Shown here one piece after another: positions 25,786 through 34,212 of a stretch of 64,000 nucleotides of DNA. The notes under the pieces were generated by a model, which saw nothing but the letters and a program-made list of their open reading frames with translations, was not told the origin of the DNA and did not search any database. Made by a program: the position numbers and the translations under genes. Position 1 is the first letter of the stretch, and each line of letters opens with the position of its first letter. The DNA comes from Scytonema sp. UIC 10036. Its GTDB lineage: Bacteria > Cyanobacteriota > Cyanobacteriia > Cyanobacteriales > Nostocaceae. The stretch is from assembly GCF_009725235.1 (NCBI RefSeq), contig NZ_WJFC01000023.1, forward strand, positions 1 to 64,000, read 5' to 3'.

Positions 25786-25930
25786 TTAAAATTCTGTTTT
25801 ATCTTCCAAATTCCAGACGTTGAGAGTACTATCACGTGAGGCAGTAACTGCTACTCGTCCATCAAGTGTTACTGCAATCGCTAAGATTCCTGTCACCCAG
25901 ACGATAATTTGTCTGGGTGACAGCGCCATT
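25786..25930 (-). pseudogene. WD40-repeat protein fragment
   Basis: The minus-strand reading gives WVTGILAIAVTLDGRVAVTA then SRDSTLNVWNLED, one complete WD40 blade, before a stop at 25786. No start is present. A 12-bp inverted repeat (TGTCACCCAGAC at 25891-25902, complement at 25911-25922) lies at the broken end. It is a remnant of a cyanobacterial WD40 protein. Confidence 0.7.
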
Positions 25931-26129
25931 CGCTACTAACCCTCACCTTGCTAACCTAAAAGCATAGCTTTTTTGAATTCGCCAACAAAGTCATTTCTCG
26001 ATTTGCTGCTAAATACGTATAAAATTTTACTTGAACGAATTCGCCGACAAAGCCATATTACACCCGAACTCGCTTTTTTGTCCAAAGTCCAATCATTCAA
26101 AATCCTTAATTTGTCTAGTTTATCGCTTA

Positions 26130-26236
26130 GCTTCCGATACATCAGCAAGCTTCCGATGCTTGCTAATTGCTTCCGATAAAGTTATACTATCAGTGGCTTC
26201 GGAAGCCGTCAAACTTTATCGGAACCATTCTGAAGC
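26130..26236 (+). promoter_or_regulatory. Operator-like repeat region before the RHH operon
   Basis: GCTTCCGAT occurs three times in direct order at 26130, 26149 and 26169, spaced 19-20 bases (two helical turns). The third copy begins TTCCGATAAAGTT (26171-26183), whose exact complement lies at 26212-26224, and GGCTTCGGAAGCC (26195-26207) sits between them. This layout suits cooperative binding by a ribbon-helix-helix dimer such as the one encoded next. Confidence 0.6.
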
Positions 26237-26293
26237 AATACCAAATCGAAAGCTTCTGTTGTTTACTGGAAATATTAGACATCTTCAGAAGCT

Positions 26294-26458
26294 ATGGCAG
26301 CGACTAAAAAAGCTAAGATTACTTTTACTTGTCCCCACGAAGTTAGGGACAAGCTTGAATCTTTGGCTAAACGAGAAAATCGGACTCTAAGTAATCTTGT
26401 AGAGAAATTAGTTATGGACGCTATTTTGGACTCAGAACAGAGTAGGGAGACAACATGA
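26294..26458 (+). CDS. Small ribbon-helix-helix (CopG-like) DNA-binding protein
   Basis: 54 residues: MAATKKAKITFTCPHEVRDK then LESLAKRENRTLSNLVEKLV. A beta strand (KITFTC) followed by two helices with the NRTLSNLVE turn is the CopG/RHH plan, working as a dimer that binds repeated operators. The operator-like repeats just upstream suggest autoregulation. Its TGA overlaps the next ATG (ATGA). Confidence 0.75.
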   Translation: MAATKKAKITFTCPHEVRDKLESLAKRENRTLSNLVEKLVMDAILDSEQSRETT

Positions 26459-26568
26459 ACATCACAACAATTGATCCGCTTACGCTTTCATCGCTACCAC
26501 TGGGTGAGCGTCGGCAGATGTCCATTGAAATGAAAGACCAACACAAACAAAAGAGGAGTGCAACATGA
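26455..26568 (+). CDS. 37-residue ORF, possibly the stub of a GIY-YIG nuclease gene
   Basis: It reads MNITTIDPLTLSSLPLGERR then QMSIEMKDQHKQKRSAT. The first 22 residues resemble, from memory, the N-terminus of cyanobacterial GIY-YIG nuclease proteins (PxLPSLPLxERxxLP). The nuclease domain is absent, so this may be the ends of a gene whose middle was deleted in frame. It is coupled on both sides by ATGA overlaps. Confidence 0.5.
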   Translation: MNITTIDPLTLSSLPLGERRQMSIEMKDQHKQKRSAT

Positions 26569-26771
26569 CCCAAGACCAACCAGATGATATTGAAAGATCG
26601 GATGGTGAAAATTGGGACTGGAAAACAGAAACAAGAGAGTGGTCAGCAGCTGAGACAGAATTAGCTTGTTTTGCACTTGCCAGACGCAAAGGTAAGCAAT
26701 TGATTAAAATCATCAACACCAAAAAACCGCCAATGCAATTCATTTGTATTTTTAAGGATTACCCAGAATGA
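26565..26771 (+). CDS. Small acidic protein of unknown function in the RHH operon
   Basis: 68 residues beginning MTQDQPDDIERSDGENWDWK, with ARRKGKQLIKIINTKK in the second half. I recognise no family. GGAG lies 8 bases upstream (AGAGGAGTGCAAC), and ATGA overlaps link it to both neighbours. The strict coupling argues that it is translated. Confidence 0.6.
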   Translation: MTQDQPDDIERSDGENWDWKTETREWSAAETELACFALARRKGKQLIKIINTKKPPMQFICIFKDYPE

Positions 26772-27007
26772 CCGCAGCTACCCAAATTTCAATTACCGCT
26801 ATCATTCCTATACTTACCGCTATCGGTAATCGTCAATGGCAGCAGTTCAAAGACCTAGAAGCAGATTTTGTCAACCAGCATGGGGTGGAAGTGTGGCAGG
26901 AAGTATTTAACTTTCGCGTTCTGCCTGCTTTGGATAAAGATTCTAATCGCTGGTTATTGATTCAGTGGTGTTCTGAAGGAATCAACTGGGTTAAAGACGT
27001 GGCTTAA
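26768..27007 (+). CDS. Small protein of unknown function, last gene of the RHH operon
   Basis: 79 residues: a hydrophobic start (TAATQISITAIIPILTAIGN), then RQWQQFKDLEADFVNQHGVE and FNFRVLPALDKDSNRWLLIQ. It reads like a compact soluble domain; no family recognised. After the TAA the same frame stays open for 45 more codons (27008-27145), with a protein-like reading, so the stop may be a late mutation. Confidence 0.6.
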   Translation: MTAATQISITAIIPILTAIGNRQWQQFKDLEADFVNQHGVEVWQEVFNFRVLPALDKDSNRWLLIQWCSEGINWVKDVA

Positions 27008-27442
27008 GTCCAATACCCCAGTCACCCCGATCGCGATCGCGAAACCATCTTTTTTGAATCCGATCGCTCGGACAAAAGCTTGCTCACTCGCCATCGCTCT
27101 CAAACCTTCAAAGCTTTACTACACAAGTATTTTAGCGCACAGTGATTTTCAAAATTAGTCGGGATTTGTGGTGTTGGGGTGGAGCTGTTCGGGAGCGGTC
27201 GGAGCGATCGCAAAATTATTTTATGTCCTTCTAGGCAATTTACCGACCAATATAGCAATTTTGACTACTCAAAATTAACCGAAAAAAATCAATTTTGGAC
27301 TGGTTTTCGTATTGATTTCGTTTGATTTTATGTCGGAGATTTTTTTGCTCCCCCTGTTAACGGTTACTGCAAAATGTTGGGTTTCGTTCCTCAACCCAAC
27401 CTACTAATATTTTTCACAAATGGGTGTCTAATTGTACAAAAT
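27008..27442. other. Spacer with in-frame extension and dispersed repeat
   Basis: 27008-27145 continues the previous frame (VQYPSHPDRDRETIFFESDR, then TFKALLHKYFSAQ) to a TGA. The rest is AT-rich and holds the 29-base dispersed repeat at 27376-27404. No other gene was seen. Confidence 0.5.
27376..27404 (-). repeat. 29-base GGTTGGGTT...AACCCAAC repeat, copy 1
   Basis: Identical 29-mers occur at 27376-27404 (minus), 30338-30366 (plus) and 50693-50721 (plus). GTTGGGTT and AACCCAAC can pair around a GAGGAACGA loop. Confidence 0.9.
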
Positions 27443-30208
27443 CTAGAAAAGCTTTATTACACTGTCAACTAAATTTTTGGTAAATTTGAATATATTAAAG
27501 GTTTGAGAAGACTGAAGTTCACCAACCATAACGCCGCGACCAAGTGTAGCGACATAAACAATATTCCTCTGGCGCATATCGCCTTCCATCCAATAGCCTG
27601 CTGGAAATTGTAGTGTCTGTGGATCGCTAATAGCTTTCCAGGTTTTTCCCATGTCTGCTGATTTATAGAGAGTGTCTTTCTGTGCCCCATTCACACGTCC
27701 AAACAGATAGATAGCAGGAATATCTTTGTCTCCTTTACCAAAAGCAATGAGCTCGCTAGAATCGACGGATTTAACCTTGCTAAAAGTTTGACCTCCATCA
27801 ATAGATTGATACAAAGGATTGGGTTGTATATCTTCTGGATTGCGTTGAAAGCTGAGCCAAACATCTCCTGGCTTAAGCGGATTGGAGAGAATAATGGGGC
27901 GCAATATCAAGCTGGGAAAATCTCCGGTCTTGCTTTTAGTCCAGGTTGCACCGCTATCTTTACTATAGTAGAATGCAGTGCCATCAAAGTAATAAAATGT
28001 TTTTCCTTCAGAATCAGCTTTGTCGGCTGTCAAAATGTAGGAAGTTACATATGGATGAATCCTATTCCCCCAAGAGTTAGGCAAAGTTTCTCCAGTATTT
28101 GTCAAGGCAGGTTTCCACGTTTTTCCACCATCCATCGTATAATGTGTACTCGGTCCCCAGCTCGGTGCCCACACCATATTAAGTGGATTGGTAGGTGAGA
28201 TAGCAATCTGACCTCCGGAAGGATATTCACTAGAGGAATTTTTCCCAACAGGAAATGATTCAAAAGCTTTCCAAGTTTTTCCATTATCGGAAGAATATCC
28301 ATGAATTGGCCAATATCCTTGCCAATTATGAAATCCTACTATTGCCATGTAATTGGGTTTGGTGTAGGCGTAGTCTAAACTTGTTCCCGTTGCTACATGA
28401 GGAAATGGTACCGGATAGACATCCCAGTTAGGATTAGCCCAAGATTTTGTAGCTGGGTTGACAGGAATCCCTACAGGATTAATTTTGTTTTTAGGAACTT
28501 GGTTGCGAGATGATACCCGAAACCCTATCATATCCTGAGAAGCAATGACCAGTTCTGCCCCACCGTCTGACAGTGCTTTTGGCGGTACCCGTACCATCGT
28601 AGCAGCCAACTCGTTCAAATTTTCCTGCACCCAAGTATAGACTGGCTTTTCACTATCTGCATTGTCTGTGCGAGCAACTCCCCAGCCATTTGTCCACCAA
28701 ACTTTTTGTGGATTAGAGGGATCTATAACGATGGATGCTGCTCCCTCACTGGCATAGGATAAGAAGTATTCGGGCGCTGATGAATTAACAGGAGCATCTG
28801 GGTAATTAGGGTCTTTACTTCCCATAGCCATCTCAATATGTTGCCAAGATTTTCCACCGTCTTTTGTTCGATAAACCATCCGATCTGATATCGCCATAGC
28901 CACCGTAGGGCGATCGCTTTGCACACTAACAGCCGCGTAAACTCTGTTTTTTGTATCGGGCGTGATATCCCAGCATCTTCCATTTTGGAATTTCGCTATA
29001 CCACCAGTCTTGTTATTCTCGCCATAAGTTCCATAATTAACGTAAAGTGTTCCATCAGAAGCAACTATCGCACGTAATGGATCTTGACGACCGCCAATAT
29101 TTCTCCAGGATTTTCCGGCATTTTTACTTTGCCAAACACCACTACCGTGAATACCAACGTATAGAGTTGGTGTTGGATTCCCAGGTTTACCTGTTGTCTT
29201 ATCAAAAACGACAAAGGTAAAGCCGGGACTGGGGTTTTCCTTTTTATTGTTAGTACTGCTAGAAGCTGAAGGCTCGGAATTACATGCGCTTTTTTCAATA
29301 TTGGTTACAGTCATGGGTAAGGAGCTTGGATTGGGTAAACCTCCTTTAAGAGCTGTCCAATCCTTCTGTTTTTCCTTTTTCCATAATCCGTGTCTGCGGG
29401 AAGCAAAGTAAATAATGTTAGGATCGTTGGGATCGATCGCTAACCGTTCTCCTGTTTCATTACGGTATTCATCATTTGGACCAACATAAATACCATGTTT
29501 AACCAAGCCAGTTGGATTCCAAGTTTTACCCCGATCGTTTGAAACTAAAACCTCCCCTGCATAAGTATTTACTTTTTTACTTCCGTTATTGCTAACACCT
29601 GATACTGATTTGACAACAGCATAAACTCGAGATGGGTTGACCGGATCGGCAGCTATACTTTCAACACCAACAGATCCCCCTGAGAAGCTGGAAGAGAACA
29701 TATCCATCAAGGGTATCCACCTTTCATTCTTTCTATCATAGCGATACGCGCCTCCTATATCTGCCCTGATATAGACATCGTATGGGGCAACTGGAGAAAT
29801 AGACATGCCAGAAATATAGCCCATGCCGTTTAGTCTGACATTACGCCAAGAAAAGAGATTCTCTTTCTTAGGACTCTTCATGCTCTCAATTGTCTGCTCT
29901 GTTGCTCGATCTGCTGTGTTTCCTATAGATAAAGCTAACAGAACAGTTGTCAGCAGCATTTTACTTCTCATATTATCTGAGAAAATTTCAAATCCTGCTC
30001 TTTGTAAAATTCTCAAAAGCTCTTGGTTAGAATTCGCTTGAAACTTTGTTCCTTCCACAGGGGCTTTCTTGTCCTCTGCAGCAATCGCTTTTCTTGCTGG
30101 CATCACACGGAAATCGGCGATCGCAATCCCAGGTAAGATCGATGAGACAATAAAAATACTCAGTAAGGCGGCAGGTGCAGCCCTAAGTTTGTTCTGAGAA
30201 TAGAACAT
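27443..30208 (-). CDS. Secreted Asp-box beta-propeller protein, GH74/xyloglucanase-like
   Basis: 921 residues. Eight Asp-box motifs (for example SNDRGKTW, SKNAGKSW, TKDGGKSW, SSDNGKTW, TMDGGKTW, SIDGGQTF) mark two beta-propellers. The first blade, NGMGYISGMSISPVAPYDVY then IRADIGGAYRYDRKNERWIP, matches the GH74 N-terminal motif with its catalytic-type Asp in DIGGAYR. So it may hydrolyse a beta-glucan outside the cell; a sialidase-like or non-enzymatic role is possible. Oddly there are two export-type hydrophobic segments, at residues 10-32 and at about 80-100 (MRSKMLLTTVLLALSIGNTA). The second could be the original start. Confidence 0.8.
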   Translation of the reverse strand: MFYSQNKLRAAPAALLSIFIVSSILPGIAIADFRVMPARKAIAAEDKKAPVEGTKFQANSNQELLRILQRAGFEIFSDNMRSKMLLTTVLLALSIGNTADRATEQTIESMKSPKKENLFSWRNVRLNGMGYISGMSISPVAPYDVYIRADIGGAYRYDRKNERWIPLMDMFSSSFSGGSVGVESIAADPVNPSRVYAVVKSVSGVSNNGSKKVNTYAGEVLVSNDRGKTWNPTGLVKHGIYVGPNDEYRNETGERLAIDPNDPNIIYFASRRHGLWKKEKQKDWTALKGGLPNPSSLPMTVTNIEKSACNSEPSASSSTNNKKENPSPGFTFVVFDKTTGKPGNPTPTLYVGIHGSGVWQSKNAGKSWRNIGGRQDPLRAIVASDGTLYVNYGTYGENNKTGGIAKFQNGRCWDITPDTKNRVYAAVSVQSDRPTVAMAISDRMVYRTKDGGKSWQHIEMAMGSKDPNYPDAPVNSSAPEYFLSYASEGAASIVIDPSNPQKVWWTNGWGVARTDNADSEKPVYTWVQENLNELAATMVRVPPKALSDGGAELVIASQDMIGFRVSSRNQVPKNKINPVGIPVNPATKSWANPNWDVYPVPFPHVATGTSLDYAYTKPNYMAIVGFHNWQGYWPIHGYSSDNGKTWKAFESFPVGKNSSSEYPSGGQIAISPTNPLNMVWAPSWGPSTHYTMDGGKTWKPALTNTGETLPNSWGNRIHPYVTSYILTADKADSEGKTFYYFDGTAFYYSKDSGATWTKSKTGDFPSLILRPIILSNPLKPGDVWLSFQRNPEDIQPNPLYQSIDGGQTFSKVKSVDSSELIAFGKGDKDIPAIYLFGRVNGAQKDTLYKSADMGKTWKAISDPQTLQFPAGYWMEGDMRQRNIVYVATLGRGVMVGELQSSQTFNIFKFTKNLVDSVIKLF

Positions 30209-30337
30209 ACATCAGGAGCGGGATAAGGTACAGCTAAGTGACTACCCGGAAACATCCTTAATCATACCAGATTAATTAGATACAATTCGTCAAGAAAATC
30301 TTTAGCCCCCATTCCGCACCTAAAAATACGAAAACGT

Positions 30338-30366
30338 GTAGGTTGGGTTGAGGAACGAAACCCAAC
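30338..30366 (+). repeat. 29-base GGTTGGGTT...AACCCAAC repeat, copy 2
   Basis: Identical in sequence to 27376-27404 (opposite strand) and 50693-50721. Confidence 0.9.
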
Positions 30367-30727
30367 ATTTACAGACATTTGTCGGGTTTCCCCTTGGAGA
30401 AAGCCCAACCTACAAAAATTCTTATCCCTTGCAGTATTGAGACTTAAATAAAATATCAAATATTTATCTGATTTTCTTTTAGACTATCTTAAAAAAATGG
30501 TTTGCTGAAGTGTTGCTGATAGATGGTGTTGGGCACTGTAAGATAAGGAATGCGATCGCGTAGCATCTAACATTGCAAGTAATTGGTATTGGAACTAACC
30601 GCGTTATTATGCCATTCTCGGTAAATTTTCGAGCGCTAGCTCTCCTATTATTTTAAGTTCTAAAATACGTTTATTATAGTGGCGCTTGAAATACCATCGC
30701 ATACAGTAAATTTTCACAAAAGTATCA

Positions 30728-30747
30728 AGACGCGCCATGGCGCGTCT
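30728..30747. repeat. Perfect 20-bp palindrome
   Basis: AGACGCGCCATGGCGCGTCT, a common type of dispersed cyanobacterial palindrome, 44 bases beyond the OCP stop. It could also end OCP transcription. Confidence 0.85.
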
Positions 30748-30790
30748 CTACAAAAAAATTATATGTATGCTGAATCAATAATAAAGCATT

Positions 30791-31756
30791 CTATGCAGGA
30801 CGTAGGTTTAGCAGTTCTTGAGGAGATGCCAACATATCGATCGCTACAAAGAAAATTTTGCCTTCAGGATTGATTAAGAACCGCCACGCGATGTTCATAC
30901 CTAGCTGGACACCGAACCAAGGAGTTTGAACTCTCCCTGTGATTTTTATCTGTTTAGAACCATCGACTAAAACTTCGGATATCCCCGTCTCTGGCATGAT
31001 ATTGAGTCCTTGCGCTTCTGCACGCAGGTAAGCTGCAATTGCTTGAGGACCAACAATCGGCTTTTGAAAGGGAGGTTGCAAAGCACCATTCGGAGTAAAT
31101 AGAGCAACAGCAGCGTCAAAATTATCTACATTTAGAGCCTCAATATAGCTCAGTACAGCAGGCTCTGTAACGCCCTCAATAGTGATTTTAGTGGGAGATG
31201 GGGTAGTGCGCGGAAACATGGGTTCCATAGCCGCTTTGGCGTAATTACTGGAATCTGCTCCCGGATCGTATCCCATATCCACTACAGTATTGCGAAGTAC
31301 TGTAATTTGCTGTCCTGGATCGAGTTTTTGAATAGCTTCTAACACGACTTTGACACCAGCGCCCATTTGATAGCCCGGTGGAACAGGAGTAACAATTCCC
31401 TGCTTCATCAACTCCCCTAACTCATACCAAAAAGCGAGTTTGGTGTTGACACTGAAGTTTGCATAAGAACGACTCAGGGGAGTGTCAACATGGTCAGTCA
31501 TCTCTCTCATGACTTGCATTTGCTCGTCATTGGACATCTTCTTAATTTGGTTGAGCAGCCCTTCTGCTAGTTGCAAACGCGCTGCTCCTGGAGCCGCAGG
31601 AGTGATTGTACGACCGAGCTCGGTGTAGGCAAACCAGAGTAATGCCAATTTATCGTCAACGCTAAGTTGCTCGAATAGAGCTATGGTTGCTGGAATTGGA
31701 CTGGGAACTTGAGTACCAGAGAAAATTTTTTGCGCCGACTCAAGAGATAAGGACAT
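30791..31756 (-). CDS. ocp: Orange carotenoid protein
   Basis: 321 residues, full length. It binds a ketocarotenoid and, once photoactivated, quenches phycobilisomes. The N-terminal carotenoid domain (about 15-165) has the Tyr in LLWFAYTELG, the Trp in KLAFWYELGELM and the salt-bridge Arg in VLRNTVVDMG. After a linker the NTF2-like C-terminal domain (about 195-318) has VLSYIEALN with the carotenoid-binding Tyr, NGALQPPFQKPIVGP, and the Trp in NIAWRFLINPEGKIFFVAID. The divergent N-terminal domain and lack of a neighbouring FRP gene suggest an OCP2/OCPX type; this is inference. Confidence 0.95.
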   Translation of the reverse strand: MSLSLESAQKIFSGTQVPSPIPATIALFEQLSVDDKLALLWFAYTELGRTITPAAPGAARLQLAEGLLNQIKKMSNDEQMQVMREMTDHVDTPLSRSYANFSVNTKLAFWYELGELMKQGIVTPVPPGYQMGAGVKVVLEAIQKLDPGQQITVLRNTVVDMGYDPGADSSNYAKAAMEPMFPRTTPSPTKITIEGVTEPAVLSYIEALNVDNFDAAVALFTPNGALQPPFQKPIVGPQAIAAYLRAEAQGLNIMPETGISEVLVDGSKQIKITGRVQTPWFGVQLGMNIAWRFLINPEGKIFFVAIDMLASPQELLNLRPA

Positions 31757-32479
31757 ATTAAAATCTCCACGTTTATCTGTTAACTGATTCCGCTGATTAT
31801 TTAGAAGTCAATGTCAAAACACGAGCTGCTCTGGCTTTTGAATGAATCGACAGGGAACCAGGCGATCGCCCGCTTCAGGCTGCCCCATCTTTCATAGAAA
31901 ACAACATAATGGTTTATGCTGCTTTGTAAAATAATGTAACAGTCATTTGAATTTTTGTAAAGATATTTTAAGAAACCATGACCAACAAGGTGTTGAGTCA
32001 TATCAGAAGCAAAAATAGGCTCAAACAGAAAAGCGTTGGGATGAAAGCCGATTTAGTTTTGACTTGAAAGTGGGTTAATGAGTACAAAAGAGGGAAGAAT
32101 AGAAACCTTTTGGGATACCGAGATAACCCTCGCCTCGTAAAGCGACAACTAGAACGATTATACGATGTTTTGAAACAGTCAAATCACGAGCTGAAAGACC
32201 GTCGGCAAAGTTTACATCCCAAAGACCGCACCAAGTATGTGCAACAGACTTTAGAAGACAGACTCATATTAATGTACTAATCGCAACTACCTTGGGTAGT
32301 GGATCTTCAAGAGAACTAGAATTTTCTGGTTTAGGTTGCTCGCTATTGACAAGCGTCTTATCCCTTAAAGCACTAATACAATAGTAATGTTTACTCTAAC
32401 TAGCTAAAGTTGAGCCTAGAAAAGGCAAGGTGGTTTTATGTAAGAAAAGAAAATATATTGAAATCTATAGCATGGCTGT
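31757..32479. other. Spacer, no assignable gene
   Basis: A plus-strand frame at about 32105-32280 without start reads NPRLVKRQLERLYDVLKQSN and HPKDRTKYVQQTLEDR, helical in character but unrecognised. The rest shows nothing clear apart from OCP upstream sequence near 31757-31800. Confidence 0.4.
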
Positions 32480-33952
32480 TTATGCCTGATGTTGTCTCTC
32501 TATTACCTGAGCCGCAAGGCGACCTGTTTGAGCTGCGCCATTCATATATCCATAGAACTCGTCGCTCAAATGCTCGCCAGCAAAAACCAAATTCCCGAAA
32601 TTAACATCTTGGCGTTCTTCAGGCTTATCAGCTTCAACATAGAGAAACTCACTAAACTCTGTCAGTTGTCCTGGCTTAAAGCTGGTATAACCTCCTCTAG
32701 TGAAGGGATCTGTTGTCCATCGCGTTTGCAGAAACTTGCCCGTCGCAGCATCTTTAGCCCCAGGGATAAAATCATCCAACTGGTCTACAAACTTCTTTCC
32801 TTGTAACTTAGCATTGCCCGGTTGAGCCCTTCTAACTTCATTCCCACCTAGAAAGAAGACTAGCTCTCCATTCTCTCTGTCTGTTTGTCGCAAGCTTTCA
32901 TCCCAAGCTAGGGAGAATTTTAAATCGCTCCAAACCTCCTTAACAAACCCATTTTCCTGTCGCCACACTTTTTGGTTGAATCCAGCGATTACCTTTTCAT
33001 TTGCGCCCAGATCGACTTCGTGGATGAAACGCCTGAAATTGTTTGGCAAGTTAACTTGGATATCAACTTTTCGTAGTACAGTCAAAGGAATCGCGATAAT
33101 TACGTAGTCTGCATCTACTACATAATTGTGGGAAAAGGTCAAGAGAAAACCACTACCCCTTGACTGAATCCGTGTTAGAGGCATACGGGTGTAAATTTGA
33201 CCAGATAGCGCTTGGACAAGACTGTCGATAATCATGCCGCTACCACCTTCAACAACAAAGGCTTCATCAGAATTACCCAATAGCTCTACCTTGTTCCCGT
33301 CTACTGTAGGCAGGTTAATCAAAAGTTGCACTGCTGAGGATTCTTCTGGCTCGACACCGTACTCTGAGCGAATCGTATTTTCGATAAGTTCGCGAATAAA
33401 AGGCTCTGGAATTTTATCTGCATATTTGTTTAGATAATCGGCAACGGACATCGAATCAAATATTGGTGCATACTGCTCGAAGCTTTGGTCGAGCAAGCCA
33501 GCATCATAAGAAATTGCAAGAGCGAGTGGACGCAACTTGTCTGCAATTTCCTCTTCCGACTGAACTTTACCATTAAAGTAGTACGCTGTTCCTGGAAAGA
33601 GGAACCTTTGTTGTTCTTCTATAAGACTGAAAAGTTTTATATTGAACTCTTTGGCCAGTTCCAACACATCGGTGTGATCTGTATTAATGAAATGACCACC
33701 TAAATCAGTCACCGAACCCTCGCCTATGGCACCAGTGACTGACTGTATGCGCCCTCCCAACCGCTCTCTAGCTTCATAAACGGTAGCGGTTAAGCCTATT
33801 TTCTTGAGTTGGTATGCCGCATTCAATCCCGCAATCCCACCTCCTACAACAGCAATTTTGGGGTTAGTACTACCGCTAACTCTGCGCCAAACCCTTTCTG
33901 GATGAGATAACCCACTAGTGACAAGTGCCGATCCTGTAGCAAGGGATGTCAA
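32480..33952 (-). CDS. FAD-dependent amine oxidase, Tat-exported type, start region disrupted
   Basis: 490 residues from a TTG at 33952. Dinucleotide fold KIAVVGGGIAGLNAAYQL (about 32), then YEARERLGGRIQSV, and the C-terminal FAD motif LVFAGEHLSDEFYGYMNGAA. It should oxidise a primary or secondary amine. Immediately upstream in the same frame is TKKQAQWSRRRFLKL, running into TSLATGSALVTSG, a textbook twin-arginine signal. Yet no ATG, GTG or TTG is in frame between it and a stop near 34205. A GGCAGAGGGCAGAGGGCAG repeat lies in that interval. So the native start seems lost, or a rare codon is used. Confidence 0.85.
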   Translation of the reverse strand: MTSLATGSALVTSGLSHPERVWRRVSGSTNPKIAVVGGGIAGLNAAYQLKKIGLTATVYEARERLGGRIQSVTGAIGEGSVTDLGGHFINTDHTDVLELAKEFNIKLFSLIEEQQRFLFPGTAYYFNGKVQSEEEIADKLRPLALAISYDAGLLDQSFEQYAPIFDSMSVADYLNKYADKIPEPFIRELIENTIRSEYGVEPEESSAVQLLINLPTVDGNKVELLGNSDEAFVVEGGSGMIIDSLVQALSGQIYTRMPLTRIQSRGSGFLLTFSHNYVVDADYVIIAIPLTVLRKVDIQVNLPNNFRRFIHEVDLGANEKVIAGFNQKVWRQENGFVKEVWSDLKFSLAWDESLRQTDRENGELVFFLGGNEVRRAQPGNAKLQGKKFVDQLDDFIPGAKDAATGKFLQTRWTTDPFTRGGYTSFKPGQLTEFSEFLYVEADKPEERQDVNFGNLVFAGEHLSDEFYGYMNGAAQTGRLAAQVIERQHQA

Positions 33953-34212
33953 TTTGAGAAAGCGCCTTCGCGACCATTGAGCTTGCTTTTTTGTAAGCGG
34001 TAAAGGTTTACCTTCAGCTTTGAGGTTTTTCCTCTGGCTTAGCTGCCCTCTGCCCTCTGCCTTTCTTCCGGTAAATGGTTTTACAAGTTTAGTATTCCCC
34101 AGTAAAGTTTGAAATTTAAGCTGCTGCTCAACCTTTAATGTACGGGCGAGGACGTCCGTACCATAAGAACCAAGAACATAGTGTGGTTCATTTATTTAAA
34201 AACTACTGTCAT

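Larger units (their letters stand above)
30209..30790. other. Gene-free spacer with repeats
   Basis: Contains the 29-base repeat at 30338-30366 with a degenerate inverted continuation to about 30415, and the palindrome at 30728-30747. No FRP-like gene is present next to the OCP gene. Confidence 0.6.

Noticed and set aside
25975..26056. Two GAATTCGCC(A/G)ACAAAG direct repeats as attachment sites
   Set aside because: They are 62 bases apart with nothing between them and no integrase nearby.
26031..26390. 119-codon plus-strand frame upstream of and over the RHH gene
   Set aside because: It overlaps the operator repeats and the RHH gene in another frame, and its composition is not protein-like.
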